Positions 55,640-63,659 of a DNA stretch of 64,000 bases are shown in pieces. This stretch comes from Rhizobium rhizogenes NBRC 13257 (lineage in GTDB: Bacteria; Pseudomonadota; Alphaproteobacteria; Rhizobiales; Rhizobiaceae): NCBI RefSeq assembly GCF_000696095.1, contig NZ_BAYX01000012.1, positions 1 to 64,000 of the forward strand, read 5' to 3'. Both the position numbers and the translations under genes were made by a program. A model generated the notes under the pieces. It did not search any database and was not told the origin of the DNA. It saw nothing but the letters and a program-made list of their open reading frames with translations. Position 1 is the first letter of the stretch. Every line of letters begins with the position of its first letter.

Positions 55640-57265
55640 ATGACTATCTTGCTCATCTCCGGAATGGGGCCGGAATTTCCCGATAACAGGCTGCTGCGTG
55701 GTTCATCCTTCGAGCTCCTTATCAATCCTGAAGTGGCTGCCGTCGGCTCTGGTAGGGCCCGATTTGATCTCTCGCGCCTTCAGTATAAAGCCGACGATGG
55801 GGGGGGCGTGCCGTTGCTTCGTGCACGTCGAGATGGCGGCGGGGCAAGGGCTATGAGCAATAGCTCTGCTGCCAAAGGCGCGTCCCAACCGGCTCGAACG
55901 TTCCACCTCACGACCTTCACGCTGCAGTCCATTCTCACTGAGGGGGGAGTTGAGTTCGACGCAATGCCAACTGAAAATATCTGGAAAGGGGTTGGAGACG
56001 AACCCGCTGGTTCTTACGATGTCGTTCTCCTCTCAACCACCTTCATCTGGGATCGGCGCAGCTTGCTTCAGGCGATAAGTTGGATCGAGCTGCGATTCCC
56101 CGATGCAATCCTGATCCTTGGTGGTCAATATAGCAATCTCAAGTTCATGCAGATTATGCGAGATCATGGGAGCGTCGATTTTATCATTCGCGGAGATGCT
56201 GAATTTGCGCTGCCGGATTTGCTCAATAAGCTCAAGGGAGGTGATCCTACCAGCGTTCCTAATCTCGTGTTTCGCGATGTAAATGGCCGACCACGGCTTA
56301 CGCCGATCGCCTATATCGACCTGGACCAATACCCGTCACCCGCGCTAACCGGTCATGCACCGGTTGTACCTTACGAATCGATGCGGGGTTGTCCGTTCAG
56401 TTGCAAATTTTGCTCATTCCCGGCTGCATCGCCCCTGTGGAGATATAAGTCCGCAGATAAAATCGCGAGCGATTGGGAGCACTATAAAGTTCAAAACGGC
56501 GCAAGCTACGTCAAAGCGTTGGATTCAACGTTTACCGTACCTCCGAAGCGCCTCAGGGAGCTTTTGCCGAAACTAGCTACCATCGACATTCAATGGGAAG
56601 CATACACGCGAGCAAATTCAATCAAAGATGCCGAGCTCGTCCATCAGCTCGAAGACGCCGGCTGCAAATCTCTGTTCATCGGCTTCGAGTCAATGAGCGA
56701 TGCGAGCCTCAGGAACATGGACAAGAAAGTCACGGCGCGAGCAAATCGTGTAGCTCATGAGCTTCTAGACGGAAGCACGATCAAACATTTCGTGTCGTTT
56801 ATTGTCGGTTATCCAGGAGAAACTCCCGATATGTTCGAGGAGACGAAGGCGTTCCTTGTCAACGAGTATTCCGGAGAATTCGCTCTTTACGTTTGCATGC
56901 TTCAGGACGAGACTATGCCTGTTTGGCAAGATGCAGAACGCTTCAACCTCAAAGTTGATGACCCGAGCGGCGAGGCACGGATCTGGAGCCACAACGGGAT
57001 GGACTCCGATACAGCGCAGCGATTGCAGCTCGAAACTCTAAGGGAGGTTCGTTGGAAAAGCGACACCGCAAACTTCCGATCTTGGCAACACGATTTCGAG
57101 GGTCCGCTTATAAGCAATGACTCCGGACATCGGAACGCCGTAGTAGAAAAATTAGTCGATCGTCTCGGAATGATCAGTGCGGACGTCGAGGACGAAGGGC
57201 AAGCGCAGCGTCTTGAAAGTCAACTTCTCGAGCAACTTAATGGATATGGTGTGACGACGGCTTGA
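55640..57265 (+). CDS. Radical-SAM enzyme, probably cobalamin-dependent, of cytokinin island
   Basis: A 541-residue radical-SAM protein with the iron-sulfur motif CPFSCKFC (Cys251, Cys255, Cys258). Residues about 120-200 form a B12-binding-like Rossmann fold (YDVVLLSTTFIWDRRSLLQ; AILILGGQYSNLKFMQIMR). The barrel continues with VKALDSTFTVPPKRLRELL, CKSLFIGFESMSDASL and FIVGYPGETPDMFEETKAF. This is the class that C-methylates unreactive carbons or rearranges substrates. No TRAM domain as in MiaB. GAGGTAAA fixes the start. Placed between ipt and idi, it may methylate or otherwise alter the isoprenoid or the cytokinin; no such role is established. The first 110 residues are not recognised. Confidence 0.82.
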   Translation: MTILLISGMGPEFPDNRLLRGSSFELLINPEVAAVGSGRARFDLSRLQYKADDGGGVPLLRARRDGGGARAMSNSSAAKGASQPARTFHLTTFTLQSILTEGGVEFDAMPTENIWKGVGDEPAGSYDVVLLSTTFIWDRRSLLQAISWIELRFPDAILILGGQYSNLKFMQIMRDHGSVDFIIRGDAEFALPDLLNKLKGGDPTSVPNLVFRDVNGRPRLTPIAYIDLDQYPSPALTGHAPVVPYESMRGCPFSCKFCSFPAASPLWRYKSADKIASDWEHYKVQNGASYVKALDSTFTVPPKRLRELLPKLATIDIQWEAYTRANSIKDAELVHQLEDAGCKSLFIGFESMSDASLRNMDKKVTARANRVAHELLDGSTIKHFVSFIVGYPGETPDMFEETKAFLVNEYSGEFALYVCMLQDETMPVWQDAERFNLKVDDPSGEARIWSHNGMDSDTAQRLQLETLREVRWKSDTANFRSWQHDFEGPLISNDSGHRNAVVEKLVDRLGMISADVEDEGQAQRLESQLLEQLNGYGVTTA

Positions 57266-57377
57266 CCCTGAGTTTAACGACGCCATGCGTTCACTTCCAC
57301 ACGTTGCCATTTCTGAAGACGCTGATGACCGTCCACCGTTCAGGTTGCATGCAGCTTTCCAACCCTGGAGGTGTTTG

Positions 57378-57986
57378 ATGAACACTTCGACGAATGCACT
57401 CTCCGAAAAGGTCATTTTGTGCAACGAGCATGGTGAGGCCATCGGCACGGCTCCAAAGTCCGAAATCCATCACGCCCATACACCGCTGCACCTTGCCTTT
57501 TCGGTCTACATTTTTGATGGCGACAAGAAGCTGCTCGTGACGCGGCGGGCATCGGACAAGATTACATGGCCCGGTGTTCTCACCAATAGTTGCTGTGGGC
57601 ACCCGCGGCCGGGTGAATCGTTGATTGAAGCAATCGAGCGCCGGGTTCGAAAGGAATTGGGGATAGAGGTAAATGGCATTCGTCTTGTGCTACCCGAGTT
57701 TTCCTATCGCGCAGCAATGACGAATGGGATCACCGAACATGAATTGTGCCCCGTGTTCACCGCCCGCTGCCAAACCTTGAGCGTAACACCCGATCTGAAT
57801 GAGGTGTCTGCGTGGCAGTGGGTGGATTGGCAATGGTTTGTCGAAAGCTTACAGGATGGGCGCTTGCTGGTGTCGCCATGGTGTCGCGCGCAAGTCGAAC
57901 TGCTCGCATCGTTTAATGCGGATCCATCGCAATGGCCCATAGCGGATGAGCTGAGCTTGCCTGAAGCCGCCAGAGCAAAAATATGA
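57378..57986 (+). CDS. idi: Isopentenyl-diphosphate delta-isomerase type I
   Basis: Converts IPP to DMAPP, the prenyl donor for Ipt. The 202-residue Nudix-fold protein has [20 protein letters not shown] with catalytic Cys73, [10 protein letters not shown] with Glu120/Glu122, and [20 protein letters not shown] at the N-terminus. The ATG at 57378 has GGAGG eight bases upstream; the in-frame upstream codons are not homologous. It lies 112 bp after the radical-SAM gene and 127 bp before log. A dedicated isomerase would raise DMAPP supply for cytokinin synthesis. An alternative is that it acts on a methylated IPP. The gene is not next to the gibberellin operon genes where rhizobial idi is usually found. 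Confidence 0.93.
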   Translation: MNTSTNALSEKVILCNEHGEAIGTAPKSEIHHAHTPLHLAFSVYIFDGDKKLLVTRRASDKITWPGVLTNSCCGHPRPGESLIEAIERRVRKELGIEVNGIRLVLPEFSYRAAMTNGITEHELCPVFTARCQTLSVTPDLNEVSAWQWVDWQWFVESLQDGRLLVSPWCRAQVELLASFNADPSQWPIADELSLPEAARAKI

Positions 57987-58113
57987 GACGTTGGTTACGA
58001 CGATTTGGCCGCGCTATTCCGTGCCCTGGTCTGGGCGCTCGAAACGGATCTTGGTGGGTTGGAATATTCAAAGCCAATCTTGCGTAATGTTCGTTTGTCG
58101 ATGGGAGGAGCGT

Positions 58114-58707
58114 TTGAGATATTGCGTCTTTTCGGGCTCAAACAACGGCCGGAAACCAGACTATGTGAGTGCAGCAAAGCGCCTCGGCAAAGCTCTCGCG
58201 ACGTCAGGCATCGGATTGGTGTATGGCGGCGCTTCGATCGGTTTGATGGGGACGATCGCCGATGCAGCCCGAAGCAATGGCGGAGAGGTTATTGGGGTAA
58301 TTCCGCGTGCACTGGCCGAGAATGAGGTTGCGCACACTGGTCTCGCTGATCTGCGCATTGTCGAGACCATGCACGAGCGCAAAGCGCTGATGGCAGCGCT
58401 ATCGGATGGCTTTATCGCCTTGCCAGGGGGATTGGGAACGCTTGAAGAACTGTTCGAAGTATGGACATGGGCTCAGCTTGGCTATCATAGTAAACCCTGT
58501 GGGCTGCTCGACACCGCAGGCTTTTATAGGAAGCTCGAATCCTTTCTTGATCACGTTGTTGACGAGGCGTTCGTGACAACAAGCCATCGCAACATCCTCC
58601 TCGTCGAGGAGGACGCTGAGGCGCTCTTGTCTGCGATGGCAAAAGGTAGCGCCACACTAAAGTCACGTTCAGAACAGAGCGATTTCTTAGGTGCGCTCCG
58701 CCGCTAA
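58114..58707 (+). CDS. log: Cytokinin riboside 5'-monophosphate phosphoribohydrolase (LOG)
   Basis: LOG releases the free cytokinin base from the nucleotide made by Ipt. The Rossmann-fold protein has [15 protein letters not shown], the HERK catalytic Arg, and the family motif PGGLGTLEE at about residues 104-112. From the TTG at 58114 it has 197 residues, the normal length. I chose TTG because GGGAGGAG lies five bases before it; an ATG at 58087 would add nine residues. With ipt and idi this completes a minimal route to active cytokinin. Lysine-decarboxylase annotations of this family are misleading. Confidence 0.93.
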   Translation: MRYCVFSGSNNGRKPDYVSAAKRLGKALATSGIGLVYGGASIGLMGTIADAARSNGGEVIGVIPRALAENEVAHTGLADLRIVETMHERKALMAALSDGFIALPGGLGTLEELFEVWTWAQLGYHSKPCGLLDTAGFYRKLESFLDHVVDEAFVTTSHRNILLVEEDAEALLSAMAKGSATLKSRSEQSDFLGALRR

Positions 58708-59008
58708 CTGAGCCCACTTTGCCAGTTACCTCATCGTTTCTGACGATAACCAGCTGTAGCAGTCACAGAGGCGAGTTAAAGATATGAATTGCATTGAACG
58801 GTAGTGAATTGTGAATTGCGTTGTCTATAAAACGAGATGGTACCACGAGCGGCGGTGGCCCTGCATACCTGTGATCCCTTTGTTAATTTTGTAACGAAAT
58901 CGCTGTGGCAAACCATGGCCGATCTCTTATTTCCTATTTCTCGCGGAATGCCGGGGTGACGTGCGTTCCCAAGAGGACTTATGCGATTGGCCACAGGACA
59001 GGTAAGTC
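58708..59008. other. Intergenic region between log and TetR gene
   Basis: A 301-bp AT-rich gap. It probably has the log 3' end and the promoter of the TetR gene. GAATTGC occurs twice around 58785-58820, and TTTGTTAATTTTGTAACGAA near 58880 is AT-rich, but I see no clear palindrome. No gene or RNA is supported. Confidence 0.35.
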
Positions 59009-59629
59009 ATGAGAAGGACGCCGGAAGAGGCTACAGCTACCCGGACGCGGATTTTACGCTCTGCCGAAGCTATTTTTATCGAAAAAGGATACGATGACAC
59101 CACCTTGCAAGAAATTGCGGGCGAAGCGGCCGTAACAACTGGCGCCGTCCAGTGGCATTTCGGACAAAAAATGCACATTCTGTTGGCATTGCGCGATGAT
59201 TTTTGCTGGCACGCAAGAAAACTGGGCAGACTCCATGACGCAGGAATGGTTGAGAAGCCGTTGAAGGCGGTTGCTGAGTGTGCCACATCAGCCATTAACT
59301 ACTTCGCTGACAACGAAAACTGCAGGCGGATTTTCCAGATCTATGATAAGAAAGTTTCCGATACAGCCGCTTTCTATAATGAAGACCGCAAGTTCCACCA
59401 GGAGGTGCGAGCGACGTTAGGTAGCGTCTTTGGATCCGCAGAGACTAGGAAGGAATTGCTAGCTCCATGGACGTCCGACACTGCGGCATATACCTTTTGG
59501 TTTATGATGCGGGGAACGCTTCAGACCTGGCTGGAAGATAATTCGAGGTTTGATTTGAAATCCGATGGCTTGCGTATCGTTCAGGCGATGCTTTCCTCGT
59601 ACCAGCGCGCCGATTTGGTCACTAGATAA
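59009..59629 (+). CDS. TetR/AcrR-family transcriptional regulator
   Basis: A 206-residue repressor-type protein. The N-terminal HTH is typical: ATRTRILRSAEAIFIEKGYD then TTLQEIAGEAAVTTGAVQWH with the FGQKMHILLAL helix that follows. The C-terminal ligand domain (AINYFADNENCRRIFQIYDK; FWFMMRGTLQTWLE) resembles AcrR/TtgR repressors of efflux or small hydrophobic ligands. It is downstream of the cytokinin genes on the same strand and could sense a cytokinin or plant phenolic; this is inference. The binding site is not seen. Confidence 0.9.
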   Translation: MRRTPEEATATRTRILRSAEAIFIEKGYDDTTLQEIAGEAAVTTGAVQWHFGQKMHILLALRDDFCWHARKLGRLHDAGMVEKPLKAVAECATSAINYFADNENCRRIFQIYDKKVSDTAAFYNEDRKFHQEVRATLGSVFGSAETRKELLAPWTSDTAAYTFWFMMRGTLQTWLEDNSRFDLKSDGLRIVQAMLSSYQRADLVTR

Positions 59630-59999
59630 ACGAGTATTTCGCTTGGTGATTGGTATTTACATATCGCCTAAGCGTTTTCCGATGCCGCTGTCTGTGAACA
59701 GGTGGCCTTGAAGGTTGGCCGCTTCCAACGTCGTATGTTCCGAACTCGCGTTGAGCCATGTGCGAGGCAGCGTTGTAATGTTATAACATATCACATAGTA
59801 TGTATTATGGAACTTCCATCGTTCCTGAAGCCGTTTGCCACGACAGCAGGCAAACGGCTGCTACACATATTGCAAGAGATCGATCAGATGCAACGTGCGC
59901 ATATGAAAGCTGAACCGGTGGGCAGTCACGTCCCCCAGTTCTCGGCAGCAAAGTTGGTTCCGTTTTTCAAGCCGACGGCAAGAGCGCCTTTCGATCAAG
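59630..59999. other. Gap after TetR; hairpin but no gene supported
   Basis: A perfect hairpin (CCGTTTGCC / GGCAAACGG, nine-base loop) is at 59831-59857 and could end the TetR transcript, though no T-run follows. A 104-residue plus-strand frame at 59702-60016 passes through but has no good start or family look. Confidence 0.35.
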
Positions 60000-60200
60000 T
60001 CAATTGGACTTACTGAGATCTGCTTTCTGAATGGCCTCCTCAATCGACTTTGCCTTCAGTACGACCAATGAACTATGCAGGCAGTTCTCGATGTCGGCGA
60101 CGGATTTGCCCTCAATCGACGCGATTTCGGCGACGGTCCTGCCTTGAGAAATCCACCGAATGCAGGTCTTTTCAAGCGGGGAAAGTATCCATTCCTTCAT
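60000..60200 (-). CDS. Small LuxR-like HTH protein, copy C (66 aa)
   Basis: MKEWILSPLEKTCIRWISQG is followed by the HTH RTVAEIASIEGKSVADIENC and helix SIEEAIQKADLSKSN. It is similar to copy A (16907-17107) and to the remnant copy B (54236-54379). Only the DNA-binding domain is present. The ribosome site is weak at 60200, so the start is not certain. It marks the right side of the cytokinin island. Confidence 0.6.
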   Translation of the reverse strand: MKEWILSPLEKTCIRWISQGRTVAEIASIEGKSVADIENCLHSSLVVLKAKSIEEAIQKADLSKSN

Positions 60201-60393
60201 GACAGAGATCGCACTAAGTTGCGCCGCGGTCGGCGGCAGGTGTCGTACCGGGCGCCAGCATCGAAGTGTCGGTTGAAGCCAAGACGCCATTGCTCCCACG
60301 AAAAGTGGCTGCCGCCGCGATCTGCGAGACGGCAGCCAAGGTGCCCCGGGAGGAGTTCTAACAGCACCGACCAGCAATGCCGTCAAATTCGTA

Positions 60394-60597
60394 TCATTCC
60401 GCGCGATCAACCCGCCCCGTGGCTAAGGGTATTTTATCGGACGGCGATTGACCACTTTTCTTCGGGCGCGCAGGAGACCGGACAGTTGTTGCCGCAAGCA
60501 CCGCTTTGATACCTAATGGCCGATAGTGTGAAACGAGATCTTGCCACTTCTCATCAATCTTTTTGTCTTTCACCGACTTACTCCAGCGAATGTTTTC
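60394..60597 (-). CDS. Possible small basic protein (67 aa), uncertain
   Basis: The frame MENIRWSKSVKDKKIDEKWQ continues to DLVSHYRPLGIKAVLAATT and a basic tail. The composition is protein-like and the first half would form a helix. There is no convincing ribosome site, and no family is recognised. It lies in a 620-bp gap between the HTH gene and the kinase gene, the rest of which (60598-60819) looks non-coding. Confidence 0.35.
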   Translation of the reverse strand, partial: ENIRWSKSVKDKKIDEKWQDLVSHYRPLGIKAVLAATTVRSPARPKKSGQSPSDKIPLATGRVDRAE

Positions 60598-60819
60598 CAT
60601 CGAGATGCAAGCAAGCTCGATGCACGGCGTCCACAGCACTCCCACTACCGCCAAAAGCCCTGCTGCCCCCCAGGAAGGTCGCCGACCCTCCTTTCACTCG
60701 AGTCCGCCAAAAGGCGGTCGACGACTCTCCCCGGGAGGAAGACGGTGGCGCCCAGACGCCATTTACTGCTAGCGGTCAGCGAGACTATCGCCCCTGAATG
60801 TTGGCCGAAGGCCCGTCAC

Positions 60820-61662
60820 CTACTCCGCAGGATGCGGGTGACCAAAGGCCCCCGGCCACTCGCACGCTTTCGCCGCAGATCCTGCTGCATGAGCCAAAGC
60901 CGGTTCCAGCGACGCCCCGTTGATACGCGCGGCAAGAAAACCCGCGATGAAAGCGTCCCCGGCTCCCATTGTATCAACGAGCTTCGCCTGCACGATTCCT
61001 TGCCGCGTTACGCGCCCACCTTCGCTAAAAACCGCACCGCGCTCACCCTGCGTCACACAAACCGAGGCCACGCCCAGAGCATGCATCTCTCCGATAAAGC
61101 TATCGGCTTCGTCATTCGACAGATCGGATCCAGAAAAGAACGCCAGCGTCAAAACGGGGCAAATCGCTGCGAGATAGTCGCGGTCTCGCTCGGTGGAGAA
61201 GTCAAACGACAGTTCTCTCGAGGCTGCACGGATGCGAGGCAGTTCAGGCTCGATGTAACTGAAACACGATGAATGCACGTGGCCGAGACGGGAAATCAGG
61301 TCAATGTCATCGACGTCCATCCGCAGCATTAGCCGCTTACGCACGCCGCCTTGGTTGGATTCGATAAAGACCCGATCACCATCGATGATATTTACCTTTG
61401 CTTTGCCCGTCTCGCCTTTCGCTCGACGCAAATGAGCGTCGGACAGACCTTCAGCGAGGAGCGAAGAATGAACATGGGCGCCCTCCTCATCGTCACCGAT
61501 CAGACCTATGTAGGCAACATCGCCTAGACCAAATCGACGTGCGAGAACGGCGACATTCAAGGCATTGCCACCCGGATAGTATACTCGTTGGTCAATGTAG
61601 TGATCGACCACGTTGTCGCCGATGCTGACGAGTCCAGCCTGGCGAGAAATAGCATTGGACAT
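60820..61662 (-). CDS. frlD: PfkB-family sugar kinase, FrlD-like (fructoselysine kinase type)
   Basis: A 280-residue kinase that would phosphorylate C6 of a fructosamine (Amadori compound). Motifs: GDNVVDHYIDQRVYYPGGNA at the N-terminus, GLIGDDEEGAHVHSSL, and LVDTMGAGDAFIAGFLAARI with the catalytic Asp. The start at 61662 follows GGGAAG. It lies 130 bp after the deglycase gene, with a hairpin between. Together with FrlB it forms a two-step path: phosphorylation and deglycation to glucose 6-phosphate and amine. Ribokinase-like alternatives cannot be ruled out, but the pairing supports FrlD. Confidence 0.82.
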   Translation of the reverse strand: MSNAISRQAGLVSIGDNVVDHYIDQRVYYPGGNALNVAVLARRFGLGDVAYIGLIGDDEEGAHVHSSLLAEGLSDAHLRRAKGETGKAKVNIIDGDRVFIESNQGGVRKRLMLRMDVDDIDLISRLGHVHSSCFSYIEPELPRIRAASRELSFDFSTERDRDYLAAICPVLTLAFFSGSDLSNDEADSFIGEMHALGVASVCVTQGERGAVFSEGGRVTRQGIVQAKLVDTMGAGDAFIAGFLAARINGASLEPALAHAAGSAAKACEWPGAFGHPHPAE

Positions 61663-61757
61663 TTATAGCTTCCCAAGCGTAGCGCAATCACACCGGAAGC
61701 TCAGGGCTCCTCGGGGCTGGACTCAGGGTGGTAGTTCACCCCTGGCAGTTGTTTTGG

Positions 61758-61788
61758 GAGGCGACACGAACTGCGAACCGCCTCCCAG
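61758..61788 (-). other. Stem-loop between frlB and frlD
   Basis: Eight-base perfect arms GGGAGGCG / CGCCTCCC with a 15-base loop lie four bases after the frlB stop on the transcribed minus strand. No T-run. It could modulate the frlB:frlD expression ratio or RNA stability. Confidence 0.5.
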
Positions 61789-61792
61789 ACCA

Positions 61793-62776
61793 TTAGTATT
61801 CGAGCTTCCACATGTAACGGCGGACCGTCAGGGGGTGACCCTTCGCCTCTCCAAGCTTATCCGCATAGGCCCGAAGAACGGGTTGGAAGATGAGGGGTGT
61901 CATATATTCGGCGACGGTCTCGGGCAGCTTCGACACGCCAAGATCCCTTGCATCGAGGGCAGTTACGCGCTTGCTATATTTTTCAACGAAAGACAGTGCG
62001 CGTTCATCGATCGTCCGCGAGGGCCCAACCCCGATGAGTTGGATAAAGGGGACGTCGAAATCAGTGATCTCGAACGGACCATGGAAATACTCACCGGCGT
62101 TAATCGCAGCCGAGTGAACCCACTGCATTTCCTGGAAGATGCAAATCGCGTAGGAGTAGGCCACGCCGAAATTGGAACCGGAGGCCATCGTGTAAATAAC
62201 GGCTTCGCGCTTGTGCGCTTCAGCGAATTCCGTGATCGCGGAGCGACGATCGTTGATAATGTTTTCTACGATGCCTGGTAGCACCGCGAGAGCGCGGTCA
62301 AAATCGTCTGCCTTTTTATTTCCTTCACGGGCCTTCAGGATACCCAACGTGAGGCGCGAAAGAACAGCCATCGAATGCGCCGACGAAATCGCCGCGGGCT
62401 CATGGGTGTATGGGATGGTGTATTCGGATGCTTGATCCAAAGGGCTGCCGAGGACGTGCGTGAGCGAAATTGTCAGGGCGCCGGCCTTGCGTGCGATCTC
62501 GGCCGCCTCGACCGTTTCCGGCGTTGAGCCCGAATGGGAGCAAAGGATGACCACGGAAGTCTTGCCAAGGCGCTTGGGCGCGCGAGCCTTGAATTCGGCC
62601 GCGTTGAGCGCGATCCCGTTGATCTGTTCCGCCTCGCGCTCAACAATATACTGGTTTGGCAGCATAATGGCGTAAGAACCGCCGCAAGCAACGAAGAAGA
62701 TGTCCGTGACACCTTCACGCTCCGCTACGGCCCGCACCGCAGCTGCGATCTGGGCATCAGTCTTTTGGGTCGTCAT
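61793..62776 (-). CDS. frlB: SIS-domain fructosamine-6-phosphate deglycase (FrlB-like)
   Basis: A 327-residue protein with two SIS domains (VTDIFFVACGGSYAIMLPNQ; VVILCSHSGSTPETVEAAEI; VIYTMASGSNFGVAYSYAIC; SAAINAGEYFHGPFEITDFD). These match FrlB, which splits fructoselysine 6-phosphate to glucose 6-phosphate and lysine. The C-terminal VRRYMWKLEY is typical of the family. In agrobacteria such enzymes are known for Amadori-type opines and rotting-plant Amadori compounds (santhopine/deoxyfructosyl glutamine). It follows the permease genes by 64 bp in one minus-strand operon. Confidence 0.88.
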   Translation of the reverse strand: MTTQKTDAQIAAAVRAVAEREGVTDIFFVACGGSYAIMLPNQYIVEREAEQINGIALNAAEFKARAPKRLGKTSVVILCSHSGSTPETVEAAEIARKAGALTISLTHVLGSPLDQASEYTIPYTHEPAAISSAHSMAVLSRLTLGILKAREGNKKADDFDRALAVLPGIVENIINDRRSAITEFAEAHKREAVIYTMASGSNFGVAYSYAICIFQEMQWVHSAAINAGEYFHGPFEITDFDVPFIQLIGVGPSRTIDERALSFVEKYSKRVTALDARDLGVSKLPETVAEYMTPLIFQPVLRAYADKLGEAKGHPLTVRRYMWKLEY

Positions 62777-62840
62777 TTGATCATTCCTTTATCTAGTCAG
62801 ACGTTGGGTAAAAGCTTCAGGTTTATTCAGCCGCGCTCGC

Positions 62841-63659
62841 TCAATGAGTGGTGCGCGGCTTGAAGATTTGACCGAGCACAAGCAAAACAATCGAAACCGC
62901 TATCAGGCAGGTCGAAATCGCTGCAATCGTGGGATCCACGGAATCTCGAAGTGAATTGAACATTCGCCGGTTTAAGGTTGCGTGGGGGCCATTCGATATG
63001 AACATCGCCACGACGACCTCATCGAATGACGCAAAGAAGGAGAAGAGCATCGCCGAGATGACTGAAAACTTGATCTGCGGAAGCGTGACTGTGAAGAACG
63101 CGTAGGGACGTGTTGCACCAAGACTTCTGGCGGCCTGTTCCTGATTGATGTCGTAAGATGCAAGGCCTGCTGTGACAACAATGAGCACGAGCGGCAGGGC
63201 AAGAGCGGTGTGCATCGCCACCAGGCCGGTTGTCGTGTTGACGAGTCCAAGCCTGGCCAGGACAAACAATGCACCGATTGCCAAAATAATAATCGGGATT
63301 GCCATCGGCATGGCAAAAAGTCCCCACAGCAGCGTACGGCCATTCGAACGACCAGCCCAAATTCCATAAGCCGCTGCCGTTCCAAGGCTCGTCGCGCAGA
63401 GCATCGAGAGAATGGCTGCGCGCAACGAAACGAAGGTAGCGGTCATCCAATCCGTGGAATAGAAGTAGTTTTCATACCAACGTAACGAGAAACCCCGTGG
63501 CGGAAATTCCAAAAAGTCCGATGGCGAGAACGACATTGGAATGACAATGAGCGTCGGCGCGACAAGGAAGATCAGTGTCAGAACCGTAAGCACATAAAGC
63601 CAGAGGCGTTGCAAATGCGTGATCTGCGTCTTGGATGCAGGTTGAAGAAACCAATTCAT
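62841..63659 (-). CDS. Spermidine/putrescine-type ABC permease (PotC-like)
   Basis: A 272-residue inner-membrane permease beginning MNWFLQPASKTQITHLQRLW and with about six spans (VLTVLTLIFLVAPTLIVIPM and others). The EAA-type loop EQAARSLGATRPYAFFTVTL and FASFDEVVVAMFISNGPHAT are PotC-like marks. The start at 63659 overlaps the upstream permease stop (63656). Such importers carry polyamines, opines and mannopine-like compounds; here the frl genes suggest an Amadori compound. Confidence 0.9.
   Translation of the reverse strand: MNWFLQPASKTQITHLQRLWLYVLTVLTLIFLVAPTLIVIPMSFSPSDFLEFPPRGFSLRWYENYFYSTDWMTATFVSLRAAILSMLCATSLGTAAAYGIWAGRSNGRTLLWGLFAMPMAIPIIILAIGALFVLARLGLVNTTTGLVAMHTALALPLVLIVVTAGLASYDINQEQAARSLGATRPYAFFTVTLPQIKFSVISAMLFSFFASFDEVVVAMFISNGPHATLNRRMFNSLRDSVDPTIAAISTCLIAVSIVLLVLGQIFKPRTTH

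Noticed and set aside
59998-60012. CAATTGGAC as a second vir box
   Set aside because: It lacks the AAY end of the consensus and lies inside the end of the HTH gene, not at a promoter.
59702-60016. 104-codon plus-strand frame after TetR
   Set aside because: It has no ribosome site, contains the 59831-59857 hairpin, overlaps the HTH gene end, and looks like no family.
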